Below, piece by piece: positions 1 to 9,904 of a DNA stretch of 64,000 bases. The notes under the pieces were generated by a model. It searched no databases. It was not told where the DNA came from and was given only the letters and a program-made list of their open reading frames with translations. The stretch is from the NCBI GenBank assembly GCA_019636335.1, contig JAHBXR010000001.1, forward strand, positions 424,712-488,711. The letters run 5' to 3'. Position numbers and translations under genes: made by a program. Source of the DNA: Pirellulales bacterium. GTDB lineage: Bacteria > Planctomycetota > Planctomycetia > Pirellulales > JAEUIK01. The first letter of the stretch is position 1; every line of letters starts with the position of its first letter.

Positions 1-776
1 GTCGAGAAGGGCTCGCGCCGATCGGCGAGTTTTTCGACACGGTCGGCGAGCGTCCGTTCTTCTTGTGGTACGCGCCGCTGTTGCCTCACATGCCGCACAA
101 CCCGCCGCAGCGGCTGCTCGAGAAATACTCTGCGCCCGATCGGCATCCCCAGCTGGCGGCCTACTGGGCCATGTGCGAGTGGTTCGACGAGACGATCGGT
201 GAGTTGCTCGCCCTGCTCGACGAGCGCGGGCTGGCAGAGAACACGCTGGTGGTGTTCGCGGTCGACAACGGTTGGATCCAAGAGACGGGGGAGGCCAAGA
301 CGACCCGGGGGGGCTTTGCTCCCAAGAGCAAGCTCTCGCCCTACGATGGAGGCGTGAGGACCCCCGTGATCGTGTGCTGGCCGGGGCACGTTTCGCCGAC
401 GAGCATCGCCACGCCCATCTCGACGGTCGATCTCGTGCCGACGATGCTCACCGCCTGCGGTGTCGCGCCGCCGAGCCATTTGCCTGGTACGAATCTGCTG
501 GAGGTGGCGACGGGAAGCCCCTATCCGCGGGACACGATCTGTGGCGAGATCTTCACGCACAATGCCGTCGATATCGACCGCCCGGCGGCGAACCTGACCC
601 ACCGCTGGTGTGTCGCAGGAAACAGGAAGCTGATCGTCCCGGCAAAATCTCCTGCCCTGGTGGAACTCTACGACCTTGCCAACGACCCCACCGAGACGAA
701 GAATATCGCAGCCGAAGAGCCTGAGACGGTCGCCCGGCTCCGCACGCGGCTCGACGCGTGGTGGCCGGGTAAGTAA
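1..776 (+). CDS. Sulfatase, C-terminal part (5' end outside window)
   Basis: The frame is open from base 3, so the true start lies upstream; 257 residues are visible. It belongs to the alkaline-phosphatase-like sulfatase family, which hydrolyses sulfate esters, often on sulfated polysaccharides. The visible support is the metal-binding DNG in VDNGW, followed by the family signature with GG-x-R-x-P (YDGGVRTPV). A typical C-terminal tail region follows (ELYDLANDPTETKN). The active-site Cys/Ser-x-Pro-x-Arg that becomes formylglycine would be upstream and cannot be checked. The substrate is unknown. The family is strongly expanded in marine planctomycetes. Confidence 0.88.
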   Translation, partial: REGLAPIGEFFDTVGERPFFLWYAPLLPHMPHNPPQRLLEKYSAPDRHPQLAAYWAMCEWFDETIGELLALLDERGLAENTLVVFAVDNGWIQETGEAKTTRGGFAPKSKLSPYDGGVRTPVIVCWPGHVSPTSIATPISTVDLVPTMLTACGVAPPSHLPGTNLLEVATGSPYPRDTICGEIFTHNAVDIDRPAANLTHRWCVAGNRKLIVPAKSPALVELYDLANDPTETKNIAAEEPETVARLRTRLDAWWPGK

Positions 777-814
777 TCTTTCGCGCCGCGCGATTCACGG
801 GTGACACAGCACGC

Positions 815-1441
815 ATGACCCCAGCGTCCACGCCAGAGATCATGGGTTTTACGACGGTTGCCCCCATCCGCCCGCTCGATCCCCAGCGCACCGTGCTGAC
901 CGATGGCGTCGTGGTCTTGCGCCCGGTCCGCGAAAGCGACGCCGACGATGTTTACGCCTCGGTGCGCGAGTCGCTCTCCGAGATGATCGCCTGGCTTCCC
1001 TGGGCGCATGCCGACTACACGCGCGAGGAATCGGTCTCGTGGCTCTCGCTCTGCGCCGACCACTGGCGCACTGGGCGCGAGTACAGCTTTGCCATCGGCG
1101 ATGCCACCGACGGCTCGTTTTGTGGCGCCGTGGGCCTGAACCACTTCGATCACGACACGCACCGGGCGAACTTGGGCTACTGGGTGCGCGCCAGCAAGTC
1201 GGGACGCGGCATGGCCACGCGGGCCGCCAGGTTGCTCGCTCCCTGGGGCACCGATGTATTGAATCTCCAGCGGATCGAGATCGTGGCCGCCGTGGGCAAT
1301 ACGCGCAGCGTCCGCGCGGCCGAAAAGACCGGCGCCCTGCGCGAGGGGATTCTGCGCCGTCGCTTGCGCGTCCATGGGAACCAGTTCGACGCCGTCGTCT
1401 TCTCCTTTGTCAAAGGCGATTTCTGCCAGCCGACCGAGTGA
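815..1441 (+). CDS. GNAT-family N-acetyltransferase, RimJ/RimL type
   Basis: 208 residues. The layout is that of RimJ/RimL-like acetyltransferases, which move an acetyl group from acetyl-CoA to protein N termini or small amines. An N-terminal strand (LRPVRESDADDVYASV) is followed by the acceptor-side region (GYWVRASKSGRGMATRA), whose GRGMAT corresponds to the acetyl-CoA pyrophosphate loop Q/R-x-x-G-x-G/A. Near the C terminus is the conserved N-x-x-S-x-x-x-x-E/K-G-x-x-x-E-G pattern (NTRSVRAAEKTGALREG). A weak GGGTGA lies 10 nt before the ATG at 815; an in-frame ATG at 842 is an alternative start. It stands alone between the sulfatase and the exonuclease gene. The substrate cannot be inferred. 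Confidence 0.85.
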   Translation: MTPASTPEIMGFTTVAPIRPLDPQRTVLTDGVVVLRPVRESDADDVYASVRESLSEMIAWLPWAHADYTREESVSWLSLCADHWRTGREYSFAIGDATDGSFCGAVGLNHFDHDTHRANLGYWVRASKSGRGMATRAARLLAPWGTDVLNLQRIEIVAAVGNTRSVRAAEKTGALREGILRRRLRVHGNQFDAVVFSFVKGDFCQPTE

Positions 1442-1590
1442 CGAGCGGCGTCAACGAGCGGATCGCGGGACGGTCCCTATCGCCTGTACGGTGGTTCCCC
1501 TAGAATCGTGGCACCGCGCTTCGTTTCGCCATTTCCGAGGCGATGGGCGCCCCATCCCGCATCTCTCCCCGCTTCGAGAAAGTGTTTCGC

Positions 1591-2580
1591 ATGCCACGTC
1601 GTTTCATCGCGCAGTTCGGCAACCAGGACTCGGTCGACGAGATCTTTCTCGCCGCCGACAAGCAACTGCGGCCGAACCGCAACGGCAACCTGTACCTGCA
1701 GGTCGAACTCTCGGATCGCACCGGGCGCATCGGGGCGCGCATGTGGAACGCTTCGGAGCACGTCTATCGCAGCTTCGAGAACGGCGATTACGTTCGCATC
1801 GAAGGGAGCACGCAGGTCTACCAGGGGGCCGTGCAACTGATCGTGACGAATATCACGCGTGTGCTGCCCGAGGAGGTCGACGAAACGGATTTCATGCCCC
1901 TGGCGACCCGCGAGATCGACGGGTATGTCGTACGCTTGGGAGAGTTGCTGCGGGGTCTGACGAACCCGCACCTGCGTGCCCTGGCCGAAGCGTTTCTCAT
2001 CGACGAAGAGTTCATGCGGCGCTTTTGCCGTGCCCCGGCCGGGATCAAGCACCATCACGCCTACGTGGGCGGACTGCTCGAGCACGTCGTGAATCTGCTC
2101 GAGGTGATCGTGCGGATCGCCGACCGCTACCCGATGATCGACTCCGAGCTGTTGCTGATGGGGGCGTTCATCCACGACATGGGCAAGACCGAGGAATTGG
2201 CCTACGATCGCGCCTTCAGCTACACGGACGAAGGGCAGTTGATCGGTCACGTCGTGATGGCCGTGGGCATGCTCGACCGCAAGGTTGCCGAGGCCGAGGC
2301 CCTGGCCGGCGAGCCCATCGACGAGGAGCTGGTGCTTCGGCTCAAGCACATGATCGTCAGCCATCACGGACAGTACGAGTTTGGCAGCCCGAAGCTGCCG
2401 ATGACGCTCGAAGCGGTGGCCCTCGCGCAACTCGACAACCTGGACGCGAAGATCCACGCTTTCGAGCAACAGATGCGTGACGACCCGAACACCGAGAGCA
2501 GTTGGACGATCTACCACCAGCAACTGGGTCGCAAACTGTTCAAGGGCCAGCACGCCGTTCCGGCCCAGGGCGCCCGTTGA
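1591..2580 (+). CDS. YhaM-like 3'-5' exoribonuclease (OB-fold plus HD domain)
   Basis: 329 residues from the ATG at 1591. This start was chosen because similarity to the family appears to begin at MPRRFIAQF and GAGAAAG lies upstream; an in-frame ATG at 1543 would add 16 unlikely residues. The N-terminal residues 30-95 look like an OB-fold nucleic-acid-binding domain. An HD phosphohydrolase domain follows, with HHAY (about 155), LLEH (H165) and IHDMGK (H195-D196) as metal ligands. In Bacillus, YhaM-type enzymes trim single-stranded RNA or DNA from the 3' end with manganese. The next gene is RNase R, so two 3' exonucleases sit together and suggest an RNA-decay locus. Specificity is inferred from the family. 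Confidence 0.85.
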   Translation: MPRRFIAQFGNQDSVDEIFLAADKQLRPNRNGNLYLQVELSDRTGRIGARMWNASEHVYRSFENGDYVRIEGSTQVYQGAVQLIVTNITRVLPEEVDETDFMPLATREIDGYVVRLGELLRGLTNPHLRALAEAFLIDEEFMRRFCRAPAGIKHHHAYVGGLLEHVVNLLEVIVRIADRYPMIDSELLLMGAFIHDMGKTEELAYDRAFSYTDEGQLIGHVVMAVGMLDRKVAEAEALAGEPIDEELVLRLKHMIVSHHGQYEFGSPKLPMTLEAVALAQLDNLDAKIHAFEQQMRDDPNTESSWTIYHQQLGRKLFKGQHAVPAQGAR

Positions 2581-2675
2581 GCGCGCCCCCCGCTGCGCGT
2601 GCCCAGCCAGGGCCGACGCAATGAAACACAGACAACACATTTTCCCAGGACTGCCGCCCCGCGCGGCAAGATTAC

Positions 2676-5060
2676 ATGCCCAACGAAGATCTCGAACGAG
2701 CGCTCCTTGCGCTCGTGCTTGCGCCCGGCTATCGGCCGATGAAGCCGCGAGCTTTGGCCGAGCAACTCGGTCTCTCGGACGACGACCGTCCGATGCTGAA
2801 GAAACTGATTAAACGACTCGTCAAACAAGGCAAGATTGCCTACGGGGCCAACCATCTCGTCGGTCCCGGTCGTCCCACGGGCGCCGCCGCTTCAAAAGAC
2901 GGTGGACTCATTACCGGTATCTTCCGCCGCGTGGAACGGGGCTTCGGCTTCGTCCGGCCCGCCGGCACGCTGCCTTCCGTCGGCCGCGACGCGGACATCT
3001 TCGTTCGCGAGGATCGCGCCGGCGATGCCGCCACGGGCGATACGGTCCGCGTCCGCCTCGCCCAGGGAAAAAACTGGCGTGGCAAGCCTGAGGGGACGAT
3101 CGTCGAGGTCGTCCAGCGAGAAACGCACCAGTTCGTCGGCACGTATTTCGAGACCGCCGGCACGGGCTACGTGCAGGTCGATGGCACGTTGTTCGCGCGT
3201 CCCATCTCGGTGGGAGACACCGGCGCGAAGAATGTGCAGCCCGACGACAAGGTCGTCTTCGAGATGGTCCGCTTTCCGTCGCACATCCACGATGGAGAAG
3301 GTGTGATTACGGAAGTGCTCGGCAAGCGGGGCGAGCCGGGCGTCGACACGCAGACGATCATTTACGAATACAACCTGCCCGACGCCTTTCCCGACGATGT
3401 GCTCGAAGCAGCTCGCCTCGAGGCCGATCAGTTCAATCCCGACGAGCTGCAGGATCGGCTCGACCTGACGAACGAGACGATCATCACCATCGACCCGATC
3501 GACGCGCGCGATTTCGACGATGCGATTTCGCTCGTGCGCATTGAAAAGGGACATTGGCGTCTGGGCGTACACATTGCCGATGTCTCGCACTTCGTGCGAC
3601 CGAAATCGGCCCTCGATCGCGAGGCGTACAATCGCGCGACGAGCGTCTATCTGCCCGATCGCGTGCTCCCCATGCTGCCCGAGGTCATCTCGAACGGGCT
3701 GGCAAGTCTGCAACCCGATCGCGTGCGCTATACGAAGACTTGCTACATCGAATTCACGGCCGACGGGGCTCCCGTGGCGGTCGATCTACACTCGGCGGCG
3801 ATCAAGAGCTGCCGCCGTTTCACCTACGAAGAGGTGGACGATTATCTGGCCGATCCCGAGATCTGGCGCGAGAAGCTCATCCCCGAGGTTCACGAGTTGC
3901 TCGGTCGGATGCACGAATTGGCGATGACGCTGCGTGCGCGGCGTCGCCGGCGCGGATCGCTCGAGCTGTCGATGCCCGAGGTGAAGGTCGATCTCGACAA
4001 AGATGGCCGCGTCACCGGCGCGCACGTGGTCGAGAATACGGTCAGTCATCAGATCATCGAAGAGTTCATGCTCTCGGCCAACGAAGCGGTGGCCGAGACG
4101 CTGCACGAGGCGCAGTTCGAGTTCCTGCGACGCGTCCATACGGCGCCCGACCCGCGCAAGCTCAAGGCGCTCACCGAATTTGTCAAGGAGCTGGGGTTCG
4201 AAGTCGAAAGTCTCGAGAGCCGGTTCGAATTGCAACGACTGCTCGAGGCCGTGCGCGAGTTGCCCGAGGAACGAGCGGTGAACTACGCCGTGCTGCGCAG
4301 CCTGCAGCGAGCCGTGTACAGTCCTCAGGTCGAAGGGCACTTCGCGCTGGCCAGCGACTGTTATTGCCACTTCACGTCCCCCATTCGACGTTACCCCGAT
4401 CTGACGATTCACCGGCTGATCGATGCCCTGCTCGCGAAGCGTAAGCCAACGCAGGACGCGAACGACCTGCTCATCGCGGGGGAACATTGCTCCGAGCGGG
4501 AACAGCGTGCGGAAGACGCCGAGCGCGAGTTGACTAAAATCAAGCTGCTGGCCTACCTCAGCACGCGCATCGGCGAGGCAATGGACGCCGTGGTGACCGG
4601 GGTCGAGGACTTCGGCCTCTTCGTGCAGGGGATCGAGTTGCCGGCCGAGGGGCTGATTCACATCACCTCGCTCGAAGACGATTACTACGATTTCGATCGG
4701 CGATCACACACGCTCAGCGGTCGGCGTGCCGGCAACTCGTTCCGCTTGGGGGATCGCGTGCGGGTTTCGGTAGCACGCGTCGACGTGGATCGCCGCGAAC
4801 TCGATTTCCGGCTCGTGGCGCGGCAAAAACGCCCCGCGACGCGGCCGGCTGTCGACCAGCGCCGTGGTGAAGTTAAACACAAGCCAGGCCGCGGTTCCTC
4901 ACACGTGGGACGCCCTGGCGCCGGAAAGCCGAACGACCGCACGGGCGATCGCGGCAAGCCGCACGGCGGTAAGAAGGGAAAGACGAAAGGTCAGAAGAAC
5001 GCCAGCAACGGCTCCAAGAACAAGAGCAAAGGCAAACGCAAACGCCGTCCAGGCCGCTAG
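2676..5060 (+). CDS. rnr: Ribonuclease R (RNase II/R family 3'-5' exoribonuclease)
   Basis: 794 residues, in the usual RNase R range. The order is an N-terminal winged-helix region (about 1-70), cold-shock-type RNA-binding domains (about 80-220), the RNB catalytic domain, then S1 (about 635-715). The metal-binding catalytic segment DPIDARDFDDA lies near residue 272, and HFTSPIRRYPDL is the conserved RNB motif near 565. The C-terminal 75 residues are very rich in Lys, Arg and Gly, a low-complexity basic tail seen in many RNase R proteins and thought to help on structured RNA. It degrades structured RNA processively in the cytoplasm. It lies 95 bp downstream of the YhaM-like gene on the same strand. 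Confidence 0.96.
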   Translation: MPNEDLERALLALVLAPGYRPMKPRALAEQLGLSDDDRPMLKKLIKRLVKQGKIAYGANHLVGPGRPTGAAASKDGGLITGIFRRVERGFGFVRPAGTLPSVGRDADIFVREDRAGDAATGDTVRVRLAQGKNWRGKPEGTIVEVVQRETHQFVGTYFETAGTGYVQVDGTLFARPISVGDTGAKNVQPDDKVVFEMVRFPSHIHDGEGVITEVLGKRGEPGVDTQTIIYEYNLPDAFPDDVLEAARLEADQFNPDELQDRLDLTNETIITIDPIDARDFDDAISLVRIEKGHWRLGVHIADVSHFVRPKSALDREAYNRATSVYLPDRVLPMLPEVISNGLASLQPDRVRYTKTCYIEFTADGAPVAVDLHSAAIKSCRRFTYEEVDDYLADPEIWREKLIPEVHELLGRMHELAMTLRARRRRRGSLELSMPEVKVDLDKDGRVTGAHVVENTVSHQIIEEFMLSANEAVAETLHEAQFEFLRRVHTAPDPRKLKALTEFVKELGFEVESLESRFELQRLLEAVRELPEERAVNYAVLRSLQRAVYSPQVEGHFALASDCYCHFTSPIRRYPDLTIHRLIDALLAKRKPTQDANDLLIAGEHCSEREQRAEDAERELTKIKLLAYLSTRIGEAMDAVVTGVEDFGLFVQGIELPAEGLIHITSLEDDYYDFDRRSHTLSGRRAGNSFRLGDRVRVSVARVDVDRRELDFRLVARQKRPATRPAVDQRRGEVKHKPGRGSSHVGRPGAGKPNDRTGDRGKPHGGKKGKTKGQKNASNGSKNKSKGKRKRRPGR

Positions 5061-5075
5061 GTGGAACAATTTTGC

Positions 5076-5107
5076 CACTGCCCACTGACCACTGCCCACT
5101 GACCACT
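5076..5107 (+). repeat. 14-bp tandem repeat, 2.3 copies
   Basis: The unit CACTGCCCACTGAC occurs at 5076-5089 and exactly again at 5090-5103, followed by CACT. Within the unit there is a 7-bp substructure (CACTGCC / CACTGAC). It begins 15 bp after the rnr stop codon, in the rnr-gcvT gap. No function is apparent. Confidence 0.8.
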
Positions 5108-5145
5108 CTTCCGGCGACGACCCTGGCGGTCCGGCGAGCGACCGC

Positions 5146-5151
5146 TACAAT
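5146..5151 (+). promoter_or_regulatory. Putative -10 element before gcvT
   Basis: TACAAT lies 120 bp upstream of the chosen gcvT start, in the only sizeable gap before the glycine-cleavage cluster. No convincing -35 hexamer is visible. I looked for the conserved cores of a glycine riboswitch in 5061-5271 and saw none. The same TACAAT or TATAAT form recurs before other genes in this window. Confidence 0.35.
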
Positions 5152-5271
5152 ACGGGCACGCTTGTTTGGTTTGATTGTTTTGGCAACTTGGCAATCCTCG
5201 CACGCCCCCGGGGGCTTTGGTTCCGCCGGCGGGGATTGCATTGTTTCACCACGTCGCGCCCGAGGTGCTGC

Positions 5272-6390
5272 ATGAGCTGCACGCTGGCCCAGACGCCGAT
5301 CCACGATTGGCACGCTGCGCACGGCGCCCGCATGGTCGACTTCGCCGGCTGGGCGATGCCGGTGCAGTATGGCTCGATCGTGGCGGAACATCAGGCCACG
5401 CGTCGGGCGGTGGGCCTGTTCGATATCTCGCACATGGGGCGGATCCGGTTCGATGGCCCCGGCAGCGCGCGGTTTCTCGATCGCCTGGTGACGCGCCGCG
5501 TGAGCGATCTCGCCCCCGGTCAGGTGGTCTATTCGCTCGTCACGAACGAGGCGGGAGGCATCCTCGACGACGTGCTCGTCTACCGCCTGCTCGACGCCGC
5601 GGGCAACGATTATCACCTGCTTGTGGTGAACGCGAGCAATCGCGAAAAGATCATCGCCTGGCTCGACTCGCATCACGACGCGACGTCGGACGATTGCCGC
5701 TACGCCGATCTCACGCACGATTGGGCCATGGTCGCCGTGCAGGGGCCGCGCGCACTCGAGCTCGTGCAGCCTCTTTGCGATGTCGATCTGGCAGCCATGC
5801 CCTACTATTCGGCCGCCGAAGCGCTGATCGCGCGGCACGGGGGGGTCGTCAGTCGCACCGGTTACACGGGGGAGGATGGCGTCGAGCTCATCGTCGGGGC
5901 GGCGGCCGTCTTGCCGCTGTGGGAGCGTTTGCTCGCGGCTGGCCAGCCCCTGGGCGCGCAACCGGCCGGGTTGGGCGCTCGCGATACCCTGCGGCTGGAA
6001 GCGGCGATGCCCCTCTATGGGCACGAGTTGGATGAACAGACCGATCCGTTCCAAGCGGGACTCGCCTTTGCCGTGAATCTCGACAAAGAGTTTCCGGGAC
6101 GAGACGCACTCATCGCCCTGAGACAAGACAAGTCTCGCCCGCGCCGCATTGGTCTGGAGATCGCCGGACGGCGTCCTGCCCGCGAAGGTTACGTCCTTCT
6201 GTCGGGCGGGCAAGCGGTCGGCCGCGTGACGAGCGGAACCTTCTCGCCCACGCTCGAGCGTCCCATTGCCCTGGGGTACGCGAGCCCGGGGTTGGCGGTC
6301 CCTGGCACCGAACTGCAGGTCGACTTGCGCGGTCAGGCCGCCGCGGCGCATGTCGTCAAAATGCCCTTTTATCGCCGCGCGAAAAGCTGA
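5272..6390 (+). CDS. gcvT: Aminomethyltransferase, glycine cleavage T-protein
   Basis: 372 residues from the ATG at 5272, chosen because the family N terminus (TPIHDWHAAHGARMVDFAGW) starts here; the frame is open a little further upstream. GcvT transfers the one-carbon unit from aminomethylated lipoyl-GcvH to tetrahydrofolate and releases ammonia. The folate-binding region is recognisable (FAGWAMPVQY, FDISHMG), as are the internal GYTGEDGVEL motif near 200 and ARDTLRLEAAMPLYGHEL, which carries a conserved Arg-Asp. The length matches bacterial GcvT. It leads a same-strand run gcvT-gcvH-gcvPA-gcvPB-lipM. Confidence 0.96.
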   Translation: MSCTLAQTPIHDWHAAHGARMVDFAGWAMPVQYGSIVAEHQATRRAVGLFDISHMGRIRFDGPGSARFLDRLVTRRVSDLAPGQVVYSLVTNEAGGILDDVLVYRLLDAAGNDYHLLVVNASNREKIIAWLDSHHDATSDDCRYADLTHDWAMVAVQGPRALELVQPLCDVDLAAMPYYSAAEALIARHGGVVSRTGYTGEDGVELIVGAAAVLPLWERLLAAGQPLGAQPAGLGARDTLRLEAAMPLYGHELDEQTDPFQAGLAFAVNLDKEFPGRDALIALRQDKSRPRRIGLEIAGRRPAREGYVLLSGGQAVGRVTSGTFSPTLERPIALGYASPGLAVPGTELQVDLRGQAAAAHVVKMPFYRRAKS

Positions 6391-6429
6391 TTCGCCCGGC
6401 GCGCTCGTACAGGAAAAGGAGTTCTCCGC

Positions 6430-6828
6430 GTGACACCCGATCAATTGCTGTTCGCCAAGACGCACGAATGGGTCCACGTCGCCAACGACGGCGGCGACAA
6501 GGTAGCCACGGTGGGCATCTCGGCCTTTGCCGTCGAGGCGCTCACGGATCTCGTCTTTCTCGGCCTGCCCGACGTCGGACGCCAACTCAAGGCGGGAGAA
6601 GTCTTCGGCGAAGTGGAATCGGTGAAAGCGGTGAGCGACCTGTACAGCCCCGTTACGGGCGAGGTGGTCGCCGTGAATGGCGATCTGGCCAATCATCTCG
6701 AGTGGCTTGGCGAGGATCCTTACGGTCGGAGTTGGCTCGTCAAGATTCGCATCGCCGACGAAAGCGGGCTGAAAGCATTGCTCGACCATGCCGCCTACGA
6801 GCGGCAATGTGCGGAAGAAGGACATTAG
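6430..6828 (+). CDS. gcvH: Glycine cleavage H-protein (lipoyl carrier)
   Basis: 132 residues with a GTG start at 6430, supported by a strong ribosome site AAAAGGAG 8 nt upstream. GcvH carries the aminomethyl group on a lipoyl-lysine arm between the P, T and L proteins. The lipoylation site is clear: Lys66 in GEVESVKAVSDLYSP. The N-terminal THEWV is also typical. It lies 39 bp downstream of gcvT and about 200 bp upstream of gcvPA. The intervening gap with gcvPA contains two hairpins. Confidence 0.97.
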   Translation: MTPDQLLFAKTHEWVHVANDGGDKVATVGISAFAVEALTDLVFLGLPDVGRQLKAGEVFGEVESVKAVSDLYSPVTGEVVAVNGDLANHLEWLGEDPYGRSWLVKIRIADESGLKALLDHAAYERQCAEEGH

Positions 6829-6851
6829 AGACAACGCCAGTGGTTGGCATG

Positions 6852-6931
6852 TGCGATTGACGCAATCGCAAGCGCAAAGTATGAGCGAGGGGGCACTTCA
6901 AATGGTGCTCATTCCGTGATTCCCCCTCGCT
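6852..6931 (+). promoter_or_regulatory. Two intercistronic hairpins between gcvH and gcvPA
   Basis: The first hairpin has an 8-bp perfect stem, TGCGATTG (6852-6859) with CAATCGCA (6863-6870) and a 3-nt loop. The second has a 10-bp perfect stem, AGCGAGGGGG (6884-6893) with CCCCCTCGCT (6922-6931), and GCAC/GTGC can pair inside its loop. No T-run follows either, so a classical terminator is unlikely. They may set the ratio of GcvH to the P-protein or mark an RNA processing site. The second may be an interspersed repeat. Confidence 0.5.
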
Positions 6932-7029
6932 GACGCTTCGGGTTGGGATGACGTGCCACCCGCAACTAGCGTTCGACGCAGTATGAGTCCGGCCCTCACG
7001 CCGGCTTTACAGGAGGTTTCAGCCGAACG

Positions 7030-8392
7030 ATGCCTTACGTGTTCAACACCCCCGAAGACCAGCGCCAGATGCTCGCGGCCATCGGCGTCGGCTCGATCGA
7101 CGAGCTTTTTTCGCTCGTGCCCGCCGAGCTGCGCTTGCAGCGCCCGCTCGAGATTCCGCCCGCCATGAGCGAGCTCGAACTGACGCAGCATGTATCGGCG
7201 CTAGCCGCGGCCAACCGTTCGACCGACCAACGGGTCTGCTTCCTGGGAGCCGGCAGCTACGATCACTTCATCCCCGCCGTGGTCGACTACGTCGGCTCGC
7301 GCGGAGAGTTCTACACGTCGTACACGCCCTACCAGCCCGAGGTGAGCCAGGGAAACCTGCAGGCCTTCTTCGAGTATCAGACGCTCATTTGCCAGCTCAC
7401 CGGCATGGACGTGTCGAATGCCAGCCTTTACGACGGCGGGAGCGCCGCGACCGAGGGCGTGCTCATGAGCATGTCCGCGACGCGACGTCACCGCCGCGTG
7501 GTGACCGCCGCCAGCGTACACCCGGAGTATCGCGCGGTGCTGTCGACCTACCTGCGTAGCCTGGGAGCCGAGCTGGTCACCGTCGGTACCCCGGAGGGGA
7601 CGACCGCCCCCGACGATCTGGCCGCCGCCGTCAGCGACGAGACCGCGTGCGTCCTGCTGCAACAACCGAACTTCTTCGGCTGTCTCGAAGAGATGGAGAC
7701 ACTGGTCGAGATCGCCCATCGGGCCGGGGCGTTGGTCGTCGCCTCGGTCGACCCGATCAGCCTGGGCCTGCTCAAGCGGCCGGGCGATTACGGCGCCGAC
7801 ATCGTCGTGGCCGAAGGTCAGTCGCTCGGTAGTCCGCTCTCGTACGGTGGGCCGTTTCTGGGCATCATGGCGGTGCGCGAAGAGCTGGTGCGTCGCATGC
7901 CCGGCCGCATCACGGGCGAAACGGTCGATCGCCGCGGACGCCGCTGCTGGGTACTCACCCTGCAGACGCGCGAGCAACACATTCGCCGCGAAAAGGCCAC
8001 CAGCAACATCTGCACGAACCAGGGGCTCTTCGCCCTGCGGGCCACCGTCTATCTCGCGTCGCTTGGGCCGCGCGGCCTGGGCGAAGTTGCCGAACTCTCG
8101 CTGCGCAAAGCGCACTACGCCTGCGACAAGCTCGCGGCGACCGATCGCGTCTCGCCGGTCTTCGAGCGGCCCTACTTCAAAGAGTTTGTTGTCCGCGATG
8201 TCGACGGGCATGTGGCAGAACTGCTTGCCGCGGCCGAACGAGCCGGCTTCTTCGCGGGCGTGCCGTTGGGGCGTTGGTATCCAGAACTGGCCGACTGCTT
8301 CCTCGTCGCCGTGACCGAGAAACGGACGCGCGACGAGATCGATCGACTGGCCGACTGCGTAGCTCATGCCCAGAGCGAGGCTTGTTCTCTCC

Positions 8393-8400
<8 letters not shown>
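7030..8400 (+). CDS. gcvPA: Glycine dehydrogenase (decarboxylating) subunit 1
   Basis: 456 residues; the ATG at 7030 has AGGAGG 12 nt upstream. This is the N-terminal-half subunit of the split two-subunit P-protein, which decarboxylates glycine and passes the aminomethyl group to GcvH. The N terminus MPYVFNTPEDQRQMLAAIGV and the segments GAGSYDHFIPAVVDYV and YTPYQPEVSQGNLQAFFEYQ are diagnostic. This subunit lacks the PLP-lysine, which is on subunit 2. It overlaps gcvPB by 8 nt (ATGCGTAA), which suggests translational coupling and equal production. Confidence 0.97.
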
Positions 8401-9865
<1,465 letters not shown>

Positions 9866-9904
9866 CGACTTGCTCGTTTCGGCTCGTACCGCCATCGACT
9901 CCGC

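Noticed and set aside
5061-5271. Possible glycine riboswitch before gcvT
   Set aside because: I looked for the conserved cores of the aptamer and did not find them. A covariance search would settle it.
4873-6834. Minus-strand open frame of 653 codons opposite gcvT and gcvH
   Set aside because: GC-rich antisense shadow of real genes with known domains on the plus strand; its composition (Arg/His/Asp-rich) is not protein-like.
6838-6850. 13-bp string GCCAGTGGTTGGC shared with 12051-12063
   Set aside because: A 13-bp match between two gaps can occur by chance in a window of this size; no longer similarity surrounds it.
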